Shown here piece after piece: positions 1 to 8,356 of a stretch of DNA of 15,259 nucleotides. The stretch spans positions 1 to 15,259 of the forward strand of contig JAGQJJ010000023.1 of NCBI GenBank assembly GCA_020430675.1, in the 5' to 3' direction. The notes under the pieces are model-generated. The model was not told the DNA's origin. It saw nothing but the letters and a program-made list of their open reading frames with translations, and searched no databases. The stretch comes from Myxococcales bacterium. GTDB taxonomy: Bacteria > Myxococcota > Bradymonadia > UBA7976 > UBA1532. The translations under genes and the position numbers were made by a program. Each line of letters opens with the position of its first letter. Within the stretch, counting starts at the first letter, position 1.

Positions 1-193
1 GGCCGAGGAAGACCTCGGGCACCGCCGAAGCGATGACCGGCACCGGGGCCCCGGCGTCGACATCGGTGTCGGCGGGCGTCTCCGAAGGCGCGGCAGCCCC
101 CGGCTGCGTGGCCGCGGGGTCATCGGGGCCGCAAGCCCCGAGGATGAGGGCCACCGCGACGGACGCGGGGGCGATCGGCCATCGAAAGGTCAC
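1..193 (-). CDS. lipoprotein, 3' end beyond window (partial)
   Basis: The minus strand from a GTG at 193 reads MTFRWPIAPASVAVALILGACG and then an acidic, Ala/Pro/Thr-rich stretch (PDDPAATQPGAAAPSETPAD) that stays open to the window edge, giving about 64 residues. Residues 4-21 form a short hydrophobic signal segment ending in a clear lipobox (L-G-A-C at about 18-21). The product should therefore be exported by Sec, lipidated on the Cys and anchored in a membrane. The low-complexity region after the Cys is the flexible tether usual in bacterial lipoproteins; the functional domain lies outside the window. The start is uncertain because the GTG has only a weak purine-rich sequence upstream. The gene diverges from the sulfatase-like gene across about 104 bases. 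Its function cannot be inferred. Confidence 0.65.
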   Translation of the reverse strand, partial: MTFRWPIAPASVAVALILGACGPDDPAATQPGAAAPSETPADTDVDAGAPVPVIASAVPEVFLG

Positions 194-237
194 GCCGCCG
201 GATGTTGGTGGCCGATGGGCCGGGCGTCAAGCGGTGT

Positions 238-250
238 CGCACATTGTGCG
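238..250. promoter_or_regulatory. small palindrome between divergent genes
   Basis: CGCACA-T-TGTGCG is a perfect 6-base inverted repeat around one central base. It lies between the divergent lipoprotein and sulfatase-like genes, 8 bases upstream of the candidate -35 of the latter. It could be an operator for one or both genes. No local regulator can be assigned, and a chance occurrence is possible in sequence this GC-rich. Confidence 0.3.
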
Positions 251-258
251 CAGGTCGG

Positions 259-286
259 TTGACAAGCGGCCGCCGAGGCGGGTAAT
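259..286 (+). promoter_or_regulatory. sigma-70-type promoter for the sulfatase-like gene
   Basis: A consensus -35 hexamer TTGACA (259-264) is followed after 16 bases by GGTAAT (281-286), which matches 4 of 6 bases of TATAAT. The predicted transcription start is near 293, only about 5 bases before the ATG at 298. The mRNA would be nearly leaderless, which fits the absence of a Shine-Dalgarno sequence there. Confidence 0.45.
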
Positions 287-297
287 CGGGCACCAAC

Positions 298-2511
298 ATG
301 GAACGCCCCAACCCCACGCCTTTTGCCACCGTCTGCGCGTCAACTTTCACCTTCGCCGCTTTTGGCCTGGGCGAATGGGTGTGGCTCTCCGGAGCCGGCC
401 ATCTGACCGGCGCGTCGGTGGGCGATGCGATGCGCCTTTTCGTCCACTCGCTGGGGCTTTGCGGCCTCTTGGGCGCAGTCGTCGGCATTGCGCTCGCAGT
501 GGTCGTGCCGCCTTTTGTGCGGCTGACCCACCCGATTCGCTGGCTGAGCGCGCAATTGGGATGGCGCGGCGTCGAGCCGGCTTCGGCCGAGTCGCGCAAC
601 CGGTCGGCGGCGTGGCTGCTCGCGGGCCTGGGCGCGCTGGTGCCGCTCATGGTCTGCGCCGCGGCGGCCGGTTATCTGGCGCATGGCTTCATGCAGCGCC
701 CGCTGGCGGCGGCGTTTGTGGGGCTCGCGAGCGTGGGCGCGTTGGGCGCGGCGGCCGCTTGCGCCTTCCCGTTGCGCGCGCTGTTCGGCGCGATGCTTGG
801 CCGGCTGGCGCCAAAGGGTCGCCTGTTCGGGCTGCCAAGCCCGGCGTGGCCGCTCATCCTGATCGATCTGGTCGTGCTGGCCGCCGCGTGGCGCATCAGC
901 CGGCTCGACCTGGGCGCATGGCGGCTCGGCGGTTTGCTGCTCGCCGCCCTCGCCGTCGGTGTCTCGCTGATCGTGCTCGGCTGGCGACGGGGCCGGCGCC
1001 CACTGGATTTTGGTGCGGTGTCGGTCATTCTGCTCGCGCTCATCGGCGCGGCGGGCGGCTGGACGACGGTGGCGCTCGCCGATGCCCCTCGGGCGGCGCG
1101 CGTCCTCTCGCTTGACGCGCAGGTCGGCCGCGTGGCGCTGGGCGCCTTCCGCAAGGCGCTCGACTTCGACGGCGACGGCGCGTCAGCGCTGCTCGCGGGC
1201 GGTGACTGCGACGAAGGCAACCCGGCGGTCGGGCCGCACGCCAAGGAGATCCCCGGCAACGGCATCGACGACAACTGCCAGGGCGGTGACGCGCCTCTCG
1301 AAGAAGAACCGCCGGCGCCCCCGCCCGCCGCCGAAGCGCCGAAGGCTGATGCCCCGGTCGCCGAGGCGCCGCCGCCCAAGCCGCGGCTCAATGTGGTCTT
1401 CATCCTGATCGATACGCTGCGGCCCGATCATCTCGGCCTGTACGGCTACGAGCGGCCCACCAGCCCGAACATCGATGCCTGGGCCCGCGACGCCGTGGTC
1501 TTTGACCATGTGTGGTCGCAGGCCCCCAATACGCCGCGTTCGACGCCCTCGATCCTGACCGGCCGCTACCCGTCGCGCATTCCATGGGAAGAGCGCTTCA
1601 AGAATTACAGCGGCCTCAAGCCCGAGGCCGAGACGCTCTTCGAGGTCTTCCACGCCGGCGGCTGGCGGACCGAAGCGGTGACATCGCATTGGTATTTCGA
1701 GCGCGCGACGGGCATCAAAGAGGGCGTCGATGAGTGGGACAACCGCGGCTTCCTGACCATCAAAGAGAGCAATACCCAGTCGGCCGCGCCCGATATTACG
1801 CCGCGCGTGGTCGCCCGCCTCGAAGCGCTGGCGCCCGCCGAGCAACCCTTCGTGCTGTTTGCGCACTACTTCGAGCCGCACGGCAAGTACCTGAACCAGA
1901 AGTCGGTGCGCGTCTTCGGCGACGCGCTGATGGACAAGTACGACAGCGAGATCGCGTTCGTCGACCACCACCTGGCGCCGGTTTTTGCCACGCTCGACCG
2001 TCTGGGGCTCTACGAAGACACGATCGTCGTCATCACCAGCGACCACGGCGAGGCGTTCAAGGAGCACGGCTTCCACTTCCACGGCCGCACGCTGTACGAC
2101 GAAGAGACGCGGGTGCCGCTCTTGATCCGCATGCCGGGCGTGGCCGCGCGGCGCGAGTCGGCGGTGGTCGGGCTGGTCGATCTGGTGCCGACGCTGGCCG
2201 ACGCTGTCGGCCTCAAGGCCAGCAAGGCGCTGGGCACGAGCCTCGTGCCGCTGCTCACCGAGAACAAGCCGTTGGCGCCGCGGGCGTTGTTCGCCGAGCA
2301 GCTCCCCTACCCCAACTACCAGACCCACGTCGTCGCCGCGATCGGGCAGGATGGCCTCAAGGTGGTGCACAACGTCACCGAGAACGTCATCGAGGTGTTC
2401 AACCTGAAGACCGACCCGCGCGAGAAGACCAACCTGCTCGACGCCGACCCCGAGGCCGGGCGCGCGCTGCGGGACCAGCTCGGGCGCTTCCTCGACGCGG
2501 ATCCGGGCTGA
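298..2511 (+). CDS. polytopic membrane protein with MopE-type motif and sulfatase-like domain
   Basis: This 737-residue protein has about seven hydrophobic segments between residues 8 and 262 (roughly 8-30, 47-72, 104-127, 135-160, 180-200, 208-228, 238-262). A MopE-like putative metal-binding motif follows at about 289-328 ([25 protein letters not shown]). A Pro/Ala/Glu-rich linker (330-360) leads to a sulfatase/alkaline-phosphatase-superfamily domain from about 364 to the end. Visible motifs are [15 protein letters not shown] (metal ligand D372), [13 protein letters not shown] (411-423) and [11 protein letters not shown] (D582, H583). The residue aligned with the sulfatase nucleophile Cys/Ser is Thr412, as in phosphoethanolamine and lipoteichoic-acid type transferases. 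A phosphotransferase or phosphohydrolase is therefore as likely as a sulfatase. The catalytic domain should face the periplasm or cell surface. A TAA at 283-285 in the same frame makes ATG 298 the first possible ATG. The family call is firm; the substrate is unknown. Confidence 0.9.
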   Translation: MERPNPTPFATVCASTFTFAAFGLGEWVWLSGAGHLTGASVGDAMRLFVHSLGLCGLLGAVVGIALAVVVPPFVRLTHPIRWLSAQLGWRGVEPASAESRNRSAAWLLAGLGALVPLMVCAAAAGYLAHGFMQRPLAAAFVGLASVGALGAAAACAFPLRALFGAMLGRLAPKGRLFGLPSPAWPLILIDLVVLAAAWRISRLDLGAWRLGGLLLAALAVGVSLIVLGWRRGRRPLDFGAVSVILLALIGAAGGWTTVALADAPRAARVLSLDAQVGRVALGAFRKALDFDGDGASALLAGGDCDEGNPAVGPHAKEIPGNGIDDNCQGGDAPLEEEPPAPPPAAEAPKADAPVAEAPPPKPRLNVVFILIDTLRPDHLGLYGYERPTSPNIDAWARDAVVFDHVWSQAPNTPRSTPSILTGRYPSRIPWEERFKNYSGLKPEAETLFEVFHAGGWRTEAVTSHWYFERATGIKEGVDEWDNRGFLTIKESNTQSAAPDITPRVVARLEALAPAEQPFVLFAHYFEPHGKYLNQKSVRVFGDALMDKYDSEIAFVDHHLAPVFATLDRLGLYEDTIVVITSDHGEAFKEHGFHFHGRTLYDEETRVPLLIRMPGVAARRESAVVGLVDLVPTLADAVGLKASKALGTSLVPLLTENKPLAPRALFAEQLPYPNYQTHVVAAIGQDGLKVVHNVTENVIEVFNLKTDPREKTNLLDADPEAGRALRDQLGRFLDADPG

Positions 2512-2513
2512 GC

Positions 2514-3131
2514 GTGGCCGATTCCGCGCTGCGCCGCCTGCTGCGCGCCTTGTTGCTGGCCGCCGAGCGCCCGCTTGAGCCGGTTGTCATCGCCGATCTC
2601 ATCGCCCAGGCCGTCGACGAAGAGGAGTGGCCGGCCAAAGCCGACGCCGCCGCGGTCACCGCCGAGCTGACGACCATGCGCGCCGACGAGCTCGATGGCC
2701 GCACCGGCATTGAGCTGATCGAGGTGGCCGGCGGCTGGCGCCTGCGCACCGCCACCGACCTGGCGCCGATGGTGCGCCGGCTCTGGCCTGACAAGCGGGT
2801 GCGGCTCAGCAAAGCCGCGCTGGAGGCCCTGTCGATCGTGGCCTACCGGCAGCCCTGCACGCGCATCGACATCGAAGACATCCGCGGCGTCGACAGCGGC
2901 GGCGTGTTGCGCAGCCTGCTGGAACGCAAGCTCATCCGCATCCTGGGGCGTCAGGACGAGCCCGGTCGGCCGCTGCTCTACGGCACCACCAGCACTTTTC
3001 TTGAGACCTTCTCGCTGCCGGGCCTGACCAGCCTGCCGACGCTGCGCGACCTGGAGAGCTTGCGGCTCGAAGAGGCCGTGCGCGCGCGGGGCGAGCCCAG
3101 CGCGGCCGAACCCGCCGATGAGAGCGACTGA
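2514..3131 (+). CDS. scpB: ScpB, condensin subunit
   Basis: ScpB (205 residues) is a kleisin-interacting (kite) subunit of the SMC-ScpA-ScpB condensin, which organises and segregates the nucleoid. It carries two winged-helix domains (about 3-85 and 95-165). The conserved core [17 protein letters not shown] (98-114), the [13 protein letters not shown] stretch (118-130) and [16 protein letters not shown] (151-166) are clear ScpB signatures. The start is the GTG at 2514, two bases after the stop of the sulfatase-like gene, so the two genes are probably co-transcribed and translationally coupled; no strong Shine-Dalgarno is visible. The tail from residue 185 is acidic and probably disordered. Unusually, it is convergent with scpA rather than in the same operon. 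Confidence 0.93.
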   Translation: MADSALRRLLRALLLAAERPLEPVVIADLIAQAVDEEEWPAKADAAAVTAELTTMRADELDGRTGIELIEVAGGWRLRTATDLAPMVRRLWPDKRVRLSKAALEALSIVAYRQPCTRIDIEDIRGVDSGGVLRSLLERKLIRILGRQDEPGRPLLYGTTSTFLETFSLPGLTSLPTLRDLESLRLEEAVRARGEPSAAEPADESD

Positions 3132-3941
3132 TCAGGCGCCGTCGTCGCCCAGCATGCCCGCCGCCTGCTCGCCCAGCTCACCGATGGCGCCCACCCGCGC
3201 TTCGACGTAGACCGGCCCGCGCGACTCGCCCTGCGTGACGCGGATGAGCTTGAGCCGCGCCATTTCGAGCAGCGCGAGGAAGGTGGTGATCACCTCTTCG
3301 CGGTAGCGGGCCCGCACGCAAAGCGAGGCAAACGTCGTGCGCCCGCGCACCGCGAGCACGTCGGCGATCTGGGCGATGCGCTCGCCGATCGAGATGCGCT
3401 CGACATAGATGTCATGCGGCGCTTCGAACTGCCCGCGGGCCAGCAGCTCGCGGAAGGCTTCGGCCAATCGATAGACGTCGAGCGCCGCCAACTCGCCTTC
3501 TTCGTCGGCAGGTCGATCGAGGCCCACGGTGCGCAAGAACACGTCGCGGCCGACCATCGCCAGCCCGTCCATCGCGACGGCAACCTCTCGAAATCGCTGA
3601 TATTCAAGCAATTGCTGCACCAGCGCGGCGCGCGGGTCTTCGAGCCCTTCGTCGATGTCATCGACCGCTGGCGGGCGGGGCAGCAGCATGCGGCTCTTGA
3701 TCTGCAACAGCGTCGCCGCCATCAGCAGAAACTCGCTCGCCGGCTCGATGCCATGCCGCCGCATCTCATCGAGCGTGACCAGGTAGGCCGCGGTGAGCCG
3801 GCTGATGGGGATGTCAAAGATGTCGAGCTCGTCCTTGCGGATGAGGTGCAGCAGCAGCTCCAGCGGCCCATCGAAGACGGGCAGACGCACCGCGTACGCG
3901 CCGCCGTCGACCACCACCGGCGCGGGCGCCGCTTCGTTCAT
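3132..3941 (-). CDS. scpA: ScpA, condensin kleisin subunit
   Basis: ScpA (269 residues) is the kleisin that bridges the SMC heads and binds ScpB in bacterial condensin. The N-terminal SMC-neck-binding region has the conserved VFDGPLELLLHLIRKDELD run (22-40) and DIPISRLTAAYL (43-54), followed by the helix FLLMAATLLQIKSRMLLP (71-88). The acidic middle (92-105, 144-151) is the usual flexible ScpB-binding linker, and a C-terminal winged helix (about 190-255, TTFLALLEMARLKLIRVTQ) binds the SMC cap. The ATG at 3941 is chosen because it overlaps the stop of the upstream protease gene (ATGA); reading further upstream in this frame gives unrelated Arg/Gly-rich sequence. Length is normal for the family. 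The stop codon abuts the scpB stop on the other strand. Confidence 0.93.
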   Translation of the reverse strand: MNEAAPAPVVVDGGAYAVRLPVFDGPLELLLHLIRKDELDIFDIPISRLTAAYLVTLDEMRRHGIEPASEFLLMAATLLQIKSRMLLPRPPAVDDIDEGLEDPRAALVQQLLEYQRFREVAVAMDGLAMVGRDVFLRTVGLDRPADEEGELAALDVYRLAEAFRELLARGQFEAPHDIYVERISIGERIAQIADVLAVRGRTTFASLCVRARYREEVITTFLALLEMARLKLIRVTQGESRGPVYVEARVGAIGELGEQAAGMLGDDGA

Positions 3942-4597
3942 CCGGTCACCCCGACCGCCACCGTCGCCAGCACCCTCATCGCCGCGCCGATGACCGGGTG
4001 GAAGAGGCGTCCGGCGTAGAAGATGAACAAGATCAGCACAAAAAGCTGATATTGCTGCAAAAATCGCAGCAGCCCGCTCTCGGGCGCCAGGGCCCGCACG
4101 ATCTGGAAGCCGTCGAGCGGCGGGATGGGCACCAGGTTGAACATGGCGATGAAGACGTTGCTGAGCACCAGATACGTGGTCAGGCTGATGAGCGGTTCGG
4201 CCCACGCCTGGCCGGCGCCGAAGGCCATCAGCAGCGCAAAAAGGCCGGTCGAGATCATCGCCAGCAGCACGTTGCTCAACGGACCCGCGATGGTGATGAG
4301 GATGTCGGCCGTGCGCACGCTGATCGTGCGGCGGACCCGCGACGGATTCACCGGCGTCGCCGCCCAGCCGGCGAGGAAGCCGCTGAACGCGCCGATGAGC
4401 GGCACCACCAGGCTGCCGAACGGATAGGCCCGAAACAGCACGATCGGGTTGAGCGTCAGCCGGCCATGGCGCCGCGGGGTGTCATCGCCCAGCCGATCAG
4501 CGGTGAAGGCATGGGCAAACTCGTGCACCGTCAGCGAGATCACGATCGCCAGGAAGGTGACGGCGGCGGTGCGGATGTCGATGTCGGGCAAGGTCAT
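3938..4597 (-). CDS. site-2 protease family (M50) intramembrane metalloprotease
   Basis: This 219-residue, strongly hydrophobic protein carries the zinc-metalloprotease motif HEFAH (25-29) inside its first membrane helix and the third-ligand motif NLVPIPPLDGF (154-164, ligand D162) in a later helix. About five to six membrane segments are apparent (11-33, 60-80, 96-125, 136-160, 183-200). It is a minimal M50B protease without a PDZ domain, like the short forms often found beside scpA in bacterial genomes. Its substrate is unknown; relatives cleave membrane-anchored regulators. Its start overlaps the xerD stop (ATGA, 4594-4597) and its stop overlaps the scpA start, so it is translated as part of a tight chain. 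Confidence 0.9.
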   Translation of the reverse strand: MTLPDIDIRTAAVTFLAIVISLTVHEFAHAFTADRLGDDTPRRHGRLTLNPIVLFRAYPFGSLVVPLIGAFSGFLAGWAATPVNPSRVRRTISVRTADILITIAGPLSNVLLAMISTGLFALLMAFGAGQAWAEPLISLTTYLVLSNVFIAMFNLVPIPPLDGFQIVRALAPESGLLRFLQQYQLFVLILFIFYAGRLFHPVIGAAMRVLATVAVGVTG

Positions 4598-5511
4598 CCC
4601 CTCGGGTGGTGCTCGGCGTGCACGCGGGCCAGACGCGCCCGCGACAGGTGGGTGTAGATCCCGGTGGTCGAAATGTCTGCGTGGCCCAGCATCAATTGCA
4701 GGCTGCGCAGATCGGCCCCTCGCTCCAGCAGGTGCGTCGCGAAGGCATGTCTCAGCTTGTGCGGGCTCACCGGAAGGTCGATGCCCGCCGCGCGCGTGTA
4801 GTTCCGCAGCAGCTTGAAGAAGCCCTGCCGCGTCATGGCGCCGCCGAGCCGTGTCAGGAAGACCGGCTCGCGCGCCGCGCGCCGCAGATCGCCGGGCGTC
4901 AGCGTCTCGCGCGCCTCGACCAGATAGCGTTCCAGCCAGGCGCGAGCCACGTCGCCGAGCGGCACCAGGCGCTCCTTGTCGCCCTTGCCGATGACCCGCA
5001 CGTAGCCGCCTTCAAGGTGCACTTCGCCGAGCTTCAGCCCCACCAACTCGCTGACGCGTAAGCCGGTGGCATAGAGCACTTCGAGCATCGCGCGGTCGCG
5101 CAGACCGCGGGCGATCGTCACGTCGGGCGCGGCGAGCAGCGCTTCGACGTGGTCAAGTGTCAGCGTGTCGGGCAAGGGCCGCCCGGTGCGCGGCAGGTCG
5201 ATGCGCGCCGTGGGGTCAGCCTCGATGTGCTTCTCAGCGAGCAGATACCCGAAGAACCCGCGCAGCGCGACCAGCCCACGGGCCTGGGTGCGCGGCGAGA
5301 GCCCGTCGGCCACGCGCGCCGCCAGCCAGCCGCGCACGTCCTCTTCGGCGACCTGATCGGCGCCGCGGTCCTCGTCGTCGAGATGCTTGCGAAAATCGGC
5401 CAGATCACGGCTGTAGGCATCGAGCGTATTGGCTGACAGCCCGCGTTCGACCCGCAGCCAGTCGAGATACTCGTCCACCGCCTCGTCGAAGCCGACCACC
5501 GCGCGCTCCAC
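4594..5511 (-). CDS. xerD: XerD-type tyrosine recombinase
   Basis: A 305-residue tyrosine recombinase with a SAM-like N-terminal core-binding domain (about 8-92) and a C-terminal catalytic domain (about 112-295). All catalytic residues are present: R152 (YATGLRVSEL), K176 (GKGDKERLVPLG), H251 and R254 (HKLRHAFATHLL), H277 (LGHADI) and the nucleophile Y286 (STTGIYTHLS). The spacing matches chromosomal XerC/XerD, which resolve chromosome dimers at dif with FtsK. Its place beside mutS and scpA fits a housekeeping role rather than a phage or integron integrase. XerC versus XerD cannot be settled from one copy; XerD is the better guess. The start is the GTG at 5511 and has a weak ribosome site; an ATG two bases further upstream is in another frame. 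The gene lies 48 bases after mutS. Confidence 0.88.
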   Translation of the reverse strand: MERAVVGFDEAVDEYLDWLRVERGLSANTLDAYSRDLADFRKHLDDEDRGADQVAEEDVRGWLAARVADGLSPRTQARGLVALRGFFGYLLAEKHIEADPTARIDLPRTGRPLPDTLTLDHVEALLAAPDVTIARGLRDRAMLEVLYATGLRVSELVGLKLGEVHLEGGYVRVIGKGDKERLVPLGDVARAWLERYLVEARETLTPGDLRRAAREPVFLTRLGGAMTRQGFFKLLRNYTRAAGIDLPVSPHKLRHAFATHLLERGADLRSLQLMLGHADISTTGIYTHLSRARLARVHAEHHPRG

Positions 5512-5559
5512 ATCAGATCGACGGCAGCCTACCCGGCCGCGCGGCGCGAGAGAAGGGCG

Positions 5560-8262
5560 TCAGCGCGCTTCCAACTGGGCGCGCAGGGCGTGCAGCAGGT
5601 TCAGCGCTTGAATCGGCGACAGGTTGTTCAGATCGGCCGCGCGCAGCGACTGCTCGACCTTGCTTGGCGCCGCGGGGATGGGCGGCGGCGCAAACAGGCT
5701 GAGCTGGATGTTGTGCTCGGGCAGCACGAAGTTTTCATCATGGGCCAGGCGCGGGCGCCCAATCTCATCGTGTTCGCTGATCTGCAGGTTGTTGAGCACC
5801 TGCTTCGAGCGCTCGATCACCGTGCTGGGCAAACCGGCGAGCCGAGCCACCTGAATGCCGTAAGAGCGACTGGCCCCGCCCTCGACCAGTTGGCGCAGGA
5901 AGATGACCTCGTCGTTCCATTCCTTGACCGCGATGGTGTAGTTCACCACCCGCGGCTTGACCTCGGCCAGATCCACCAACTCGTGGTAATGCGTGGCAAA
6001 AAGCGTCTTGGCCCCGATCACGTCATGGATGTGCTCGGCCACCGCCCAGGCGATGCTCACGCCGTCGAAGGTGCTGGTCCCGCGGCCGATCTCGTCGAGG
6101 ATGAGCAGGCTGCGCGCGCTCGCCTCGCGCAGAATCGTGGCCGTCTCGTGCATCTCGACCATGAACGTCGAGCGCCCCGCCGCCAGATCATCGGCGGCGC
6201 CGACGCGGGTGAAGATGCGGTCGACGACCCCGATGCGCGCGCGCCTGGCCGGCACGAAGCTTCCCATCTGCGCCATCAGCGTGATCAGCGCCACTTGCCG
6301 CATCACCGTCGACTTGCCGGCCATGTTCGGCCCGGTGAGGATGACCAGCGTGCGCGCCTCGCGGTCGAGGCACAGGCTGTTGGGCACAAACGCCTCACGC
6401 CCCACCGCCTCTTCGACCACCGGGTGGCGGGCCTCCTCCAGATCGATCACGTCGCCGTCATCGACCTCGGGCCGGCAATAGCCGTTGCGATGCGCCAACT
6501 CGGCCAGCGAGCACAGCGCGTCCAGGTCGGCCAGCGCCGAGGCCGTGCCCGCGATGCGCGCCGCAAACGAAGCCACCTCATCGCGCAGCCCGGCAAACAG
6601 GTCGGCTTCGAGCGCCGAGCGCCGCGACTCGGCGTTGAGCACCTTGTCCTCAAACGCCTTCAGCTCTTCGGTGAAGTACCGCTCGGCATTGGCCAGCGTC
6701 TGCTTGCGGATGTAATGGCCGGGCACGCGGTCGACCTGCCCGCGGCGCACCTCGATGAAATAGCCGAAGACCTTGTTGTAGCGAACCTTGAGCGACGCGA
6801 TGCCCGTCGCCTCGCGCTCGCTGGCCTCAAGGTCGAGGATCCAGTCCTTTCCCGAGGTCGACAAATCGACCAGCTCGTCCAGTTCGGGCTGAAAACCCGG
6901 GCGGATGACCCCGCCATCCTTCAACTGCCCCGGCGGATCATCGACCAGCGCCGCCGCCACCAGCTCGACGACCTCATCCAGCGGATCGATGCGCCCCAGC
7001 AATTCGCGAAGCGGCGCGGCTTCGATCAGCGGATCGAGCACCGCCGGCACCTGCTCCAGCGTGAGCCGCAGCGTCCACAGATCGCGCGGCCCCGCCGTGC
7101 CCGCGGCGATGCGGCCGTTGAGGCGCTCCAGGTCATACATCTCCTTGAGCGCCGCCCGCACCCGCCCGCGGGCCTCGGCCTGGCCCACCAGCCACTCGAC
7201 CGCGTCGAGCCGGGCGCCGATGCGCGCCGGATCCATCAGCGGAAAGGCCATCCACTGCCGCAGCCGCCGCCCACCCATCGCCGTGGCCGCGCGGTCCATC
7301 ACGCCCAGCAGCGACCCACGCTTGCGACCCTCCATCAGCGTGCGGAACAGCTCCAGGTTGGTCTTGGCCGTCTCATCGAGCACCAGCGTGTCGTGCACGC
7401 GGTACGGGGTCAGAAGCCGGGTATGGTCAGGCAGTCTCTGTTGTGTATCGACCACATAGGCCACCGCGGCGCCCGCGGCGCGCAGCACGGCCAGCGGCGC
7501 GGCGAAGCCGTAGCTCTCCAGCTCATCGGCCGCCTTTTCGCCCGTCGGCCCGATCAGCCCTCGCAAGCCCGCGCGCGCGCGTTCGACCGAGAAGAAGTCG
7601 GCGCCCGGCCGCGAGACCGCCACCCGCCGCAGCCGCTCGCCGAGCAGCGCCGGCACGCCTTCGCCCTCGGGCGGCAAGAGCAGCTCGCGCGGTTCAACGC
7701 GGCCCAGCTCGCAGCGCAACGCGCTTTGGCCCATGACCTCGGTCGCGCGGAACTCGCCGGTCGACACGTCGAGCGCGGCCACCGCAAAGCCCGCCGCCTC
7801 GCCGTCGACCGCGCCGACCGGCACCACCGCGACCAGGAAGTTGTTGGCCCGCGCATCGAGGCTCTCGTCGTCCATCACCACGCCGGGCGTCACCACCCGG
7901 GTGATGCCACGGCGCACCAGCCCCTTGGCCAGCGAGGCGTCTTCGAGCTGGTCGCAGACCGCCACCTTGAGCCCCGCTTCGAGCGCGCGCGCCAGATACG
8001 GCGCGAGCTGATGATGCGGAAACCCCGACATCGGCGCCGGAACGCTCGACTCCTTGTCGCGGCTGGTGACCGTCAGATCGAGATGCCGGCCGCCCAACTC
8101 GGCGTCCTCGTAGAACATCTCGTAGAAGTCGCCCATGCGGAAGAACAGCAGCGCGTCGGGGTAGCGCGCCTTGGCGGCGACATACTGCTGCATCATCGGC
8201 GTCAGCTTGACCCCCGCGGGAATGCCGTGCTGCGCCGTCTCGGTCACATCAACCCTGACCAT
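5560..8262 (-). CDS. mutS: DNA mismatch repair protein MutS
   Basis: MutS recognises base mismatches and small loops and starts repair with MutL. From the ATG at 8262 it has 900 codons including the stop (about 900 residues). The mismatch-wedging F-x-E motif is at F46-Y47-E48 (FRMGDFYEMF). Connector, lever and clamp domains follow. The ABC-type ATPase has Walker A TGPNMAGKST (643-652), Walker B LLILDEIGRG (D723, E724) and the FATHYHELVDL switch. Near the C-terminus is a textbook beta-clamp-binding motif QLSLF (about 852) and then a short helical tail of the tetramerisation type (DLNNLSPIQALNLLHALRAQL). An in-frame TTG at 8298 would add 12 residues, but ATG 8262 has AGG a few bases upstream and begins close to where the family starts. 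It lies 94 bases downstream of the small 99-residue gene and may have its own promoter there. Confidence 0.96.
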   Translation of the reverse strand: MVRVDVTETAQHGIPAGVKLTPMMQQYVAAKARYPDALLFFRMGDFYEMFYEDAELGGRHLDLTVTSRDKESSVPAPMSGFPHHQLAPYLARALEAGLKVAVCDQLEDASLAKGLVRRGITRVVTPGVVMDDESLDARANNFLVAVVPVGAVDGEAAGFAVAALDVSTGEFRATEVMGQSALRCELGRVEPRELLLPPEGEGVPALLGERLRRVAVSRPGADFFSVERARAGLRGLIGPTGEKAADELESYGFAAPLAVLRAAGAAVAYVVDTQQRLPDHTRLLTPYRVHDTLVLDETAKTNLELFRTLMEGRKRGSLLGVMDRAATAMGGRRLRQWMAFPLMDPARIGARLDAVEWLVGQAEARGRVRAALKEMYDLERLNGRIAAGTAGPRDLWTLRLTLEQVPAVLDPLIEAAPLRELLGRIDPLDEVVELVAAALVDDPPGQLKDGGVIRPGFQPELDELVDLSTSGKDWILDLEASEREATGIASLKVRYNKVFGYFIEVRRGQVDRVPGHYIRKQTLANAERYFTEELKAFEDKVLNAESRRSALEADLFAGLRDEVASFAARIAGTASALADLDALCSLAELAHRNGYCRPEVDDGDVIDLEEARHPVVEEAVGREAFVPNSLCLDREARTLVILTGPNMAGKSTVMRQVALITLMAQMGSFVPARRARIGVVDRIFTRVGAADDLAAGRSTFMVEMHETATILREASARSLLILDEIGRGTSTFDGVSIAWAVAEHIHDVIGAKTLFATHYHELVDLAEVKPRVVNYTIAVKEWNDEVIFLRQLVEGGASRSYGIQVARLAGLPSTVIERSKQVLNNLQISEHDEIGRPRLAHDENFVLPEHNIQLSLFAPPPIPAAPSKVEQSLRAADLNNLSPIQALNLLHALRAQLEAR

Positions 8263-8356
8263 GGCGCCTGCATACACCGATCGCCGCGCGGGGTTCAACG
8301 GCGGCGGTCATGTCAGCAGGTGGGCGCGCAGGGCCGGGGGCTTGGTGGTCGGATCG

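Noticed and set aside
1183..2370. Minus-strand frame of about 395 codons opposite the sulfatase-like gene
   Set aside because: Arg/Val/Gly-rich with no domain; the plus-strand sulfatase and MopE motifs explain the region.
4594..5511. Tyrosine recombinase as a phage or integron integrase marking a mobile element
   Set aside because: Length and motif spacing match chromosomal XerC/XerD, neighbours are housekeeping genes, and no attachment repeats, tRNA or element genes are nearby.
8263..8356. Promoter for mutS (TTGAAC with TATGCA downstream on the minus strand)
   Set aside because: The -10 match is poor and the spacing is 18 bases; too weak to list as a feature.
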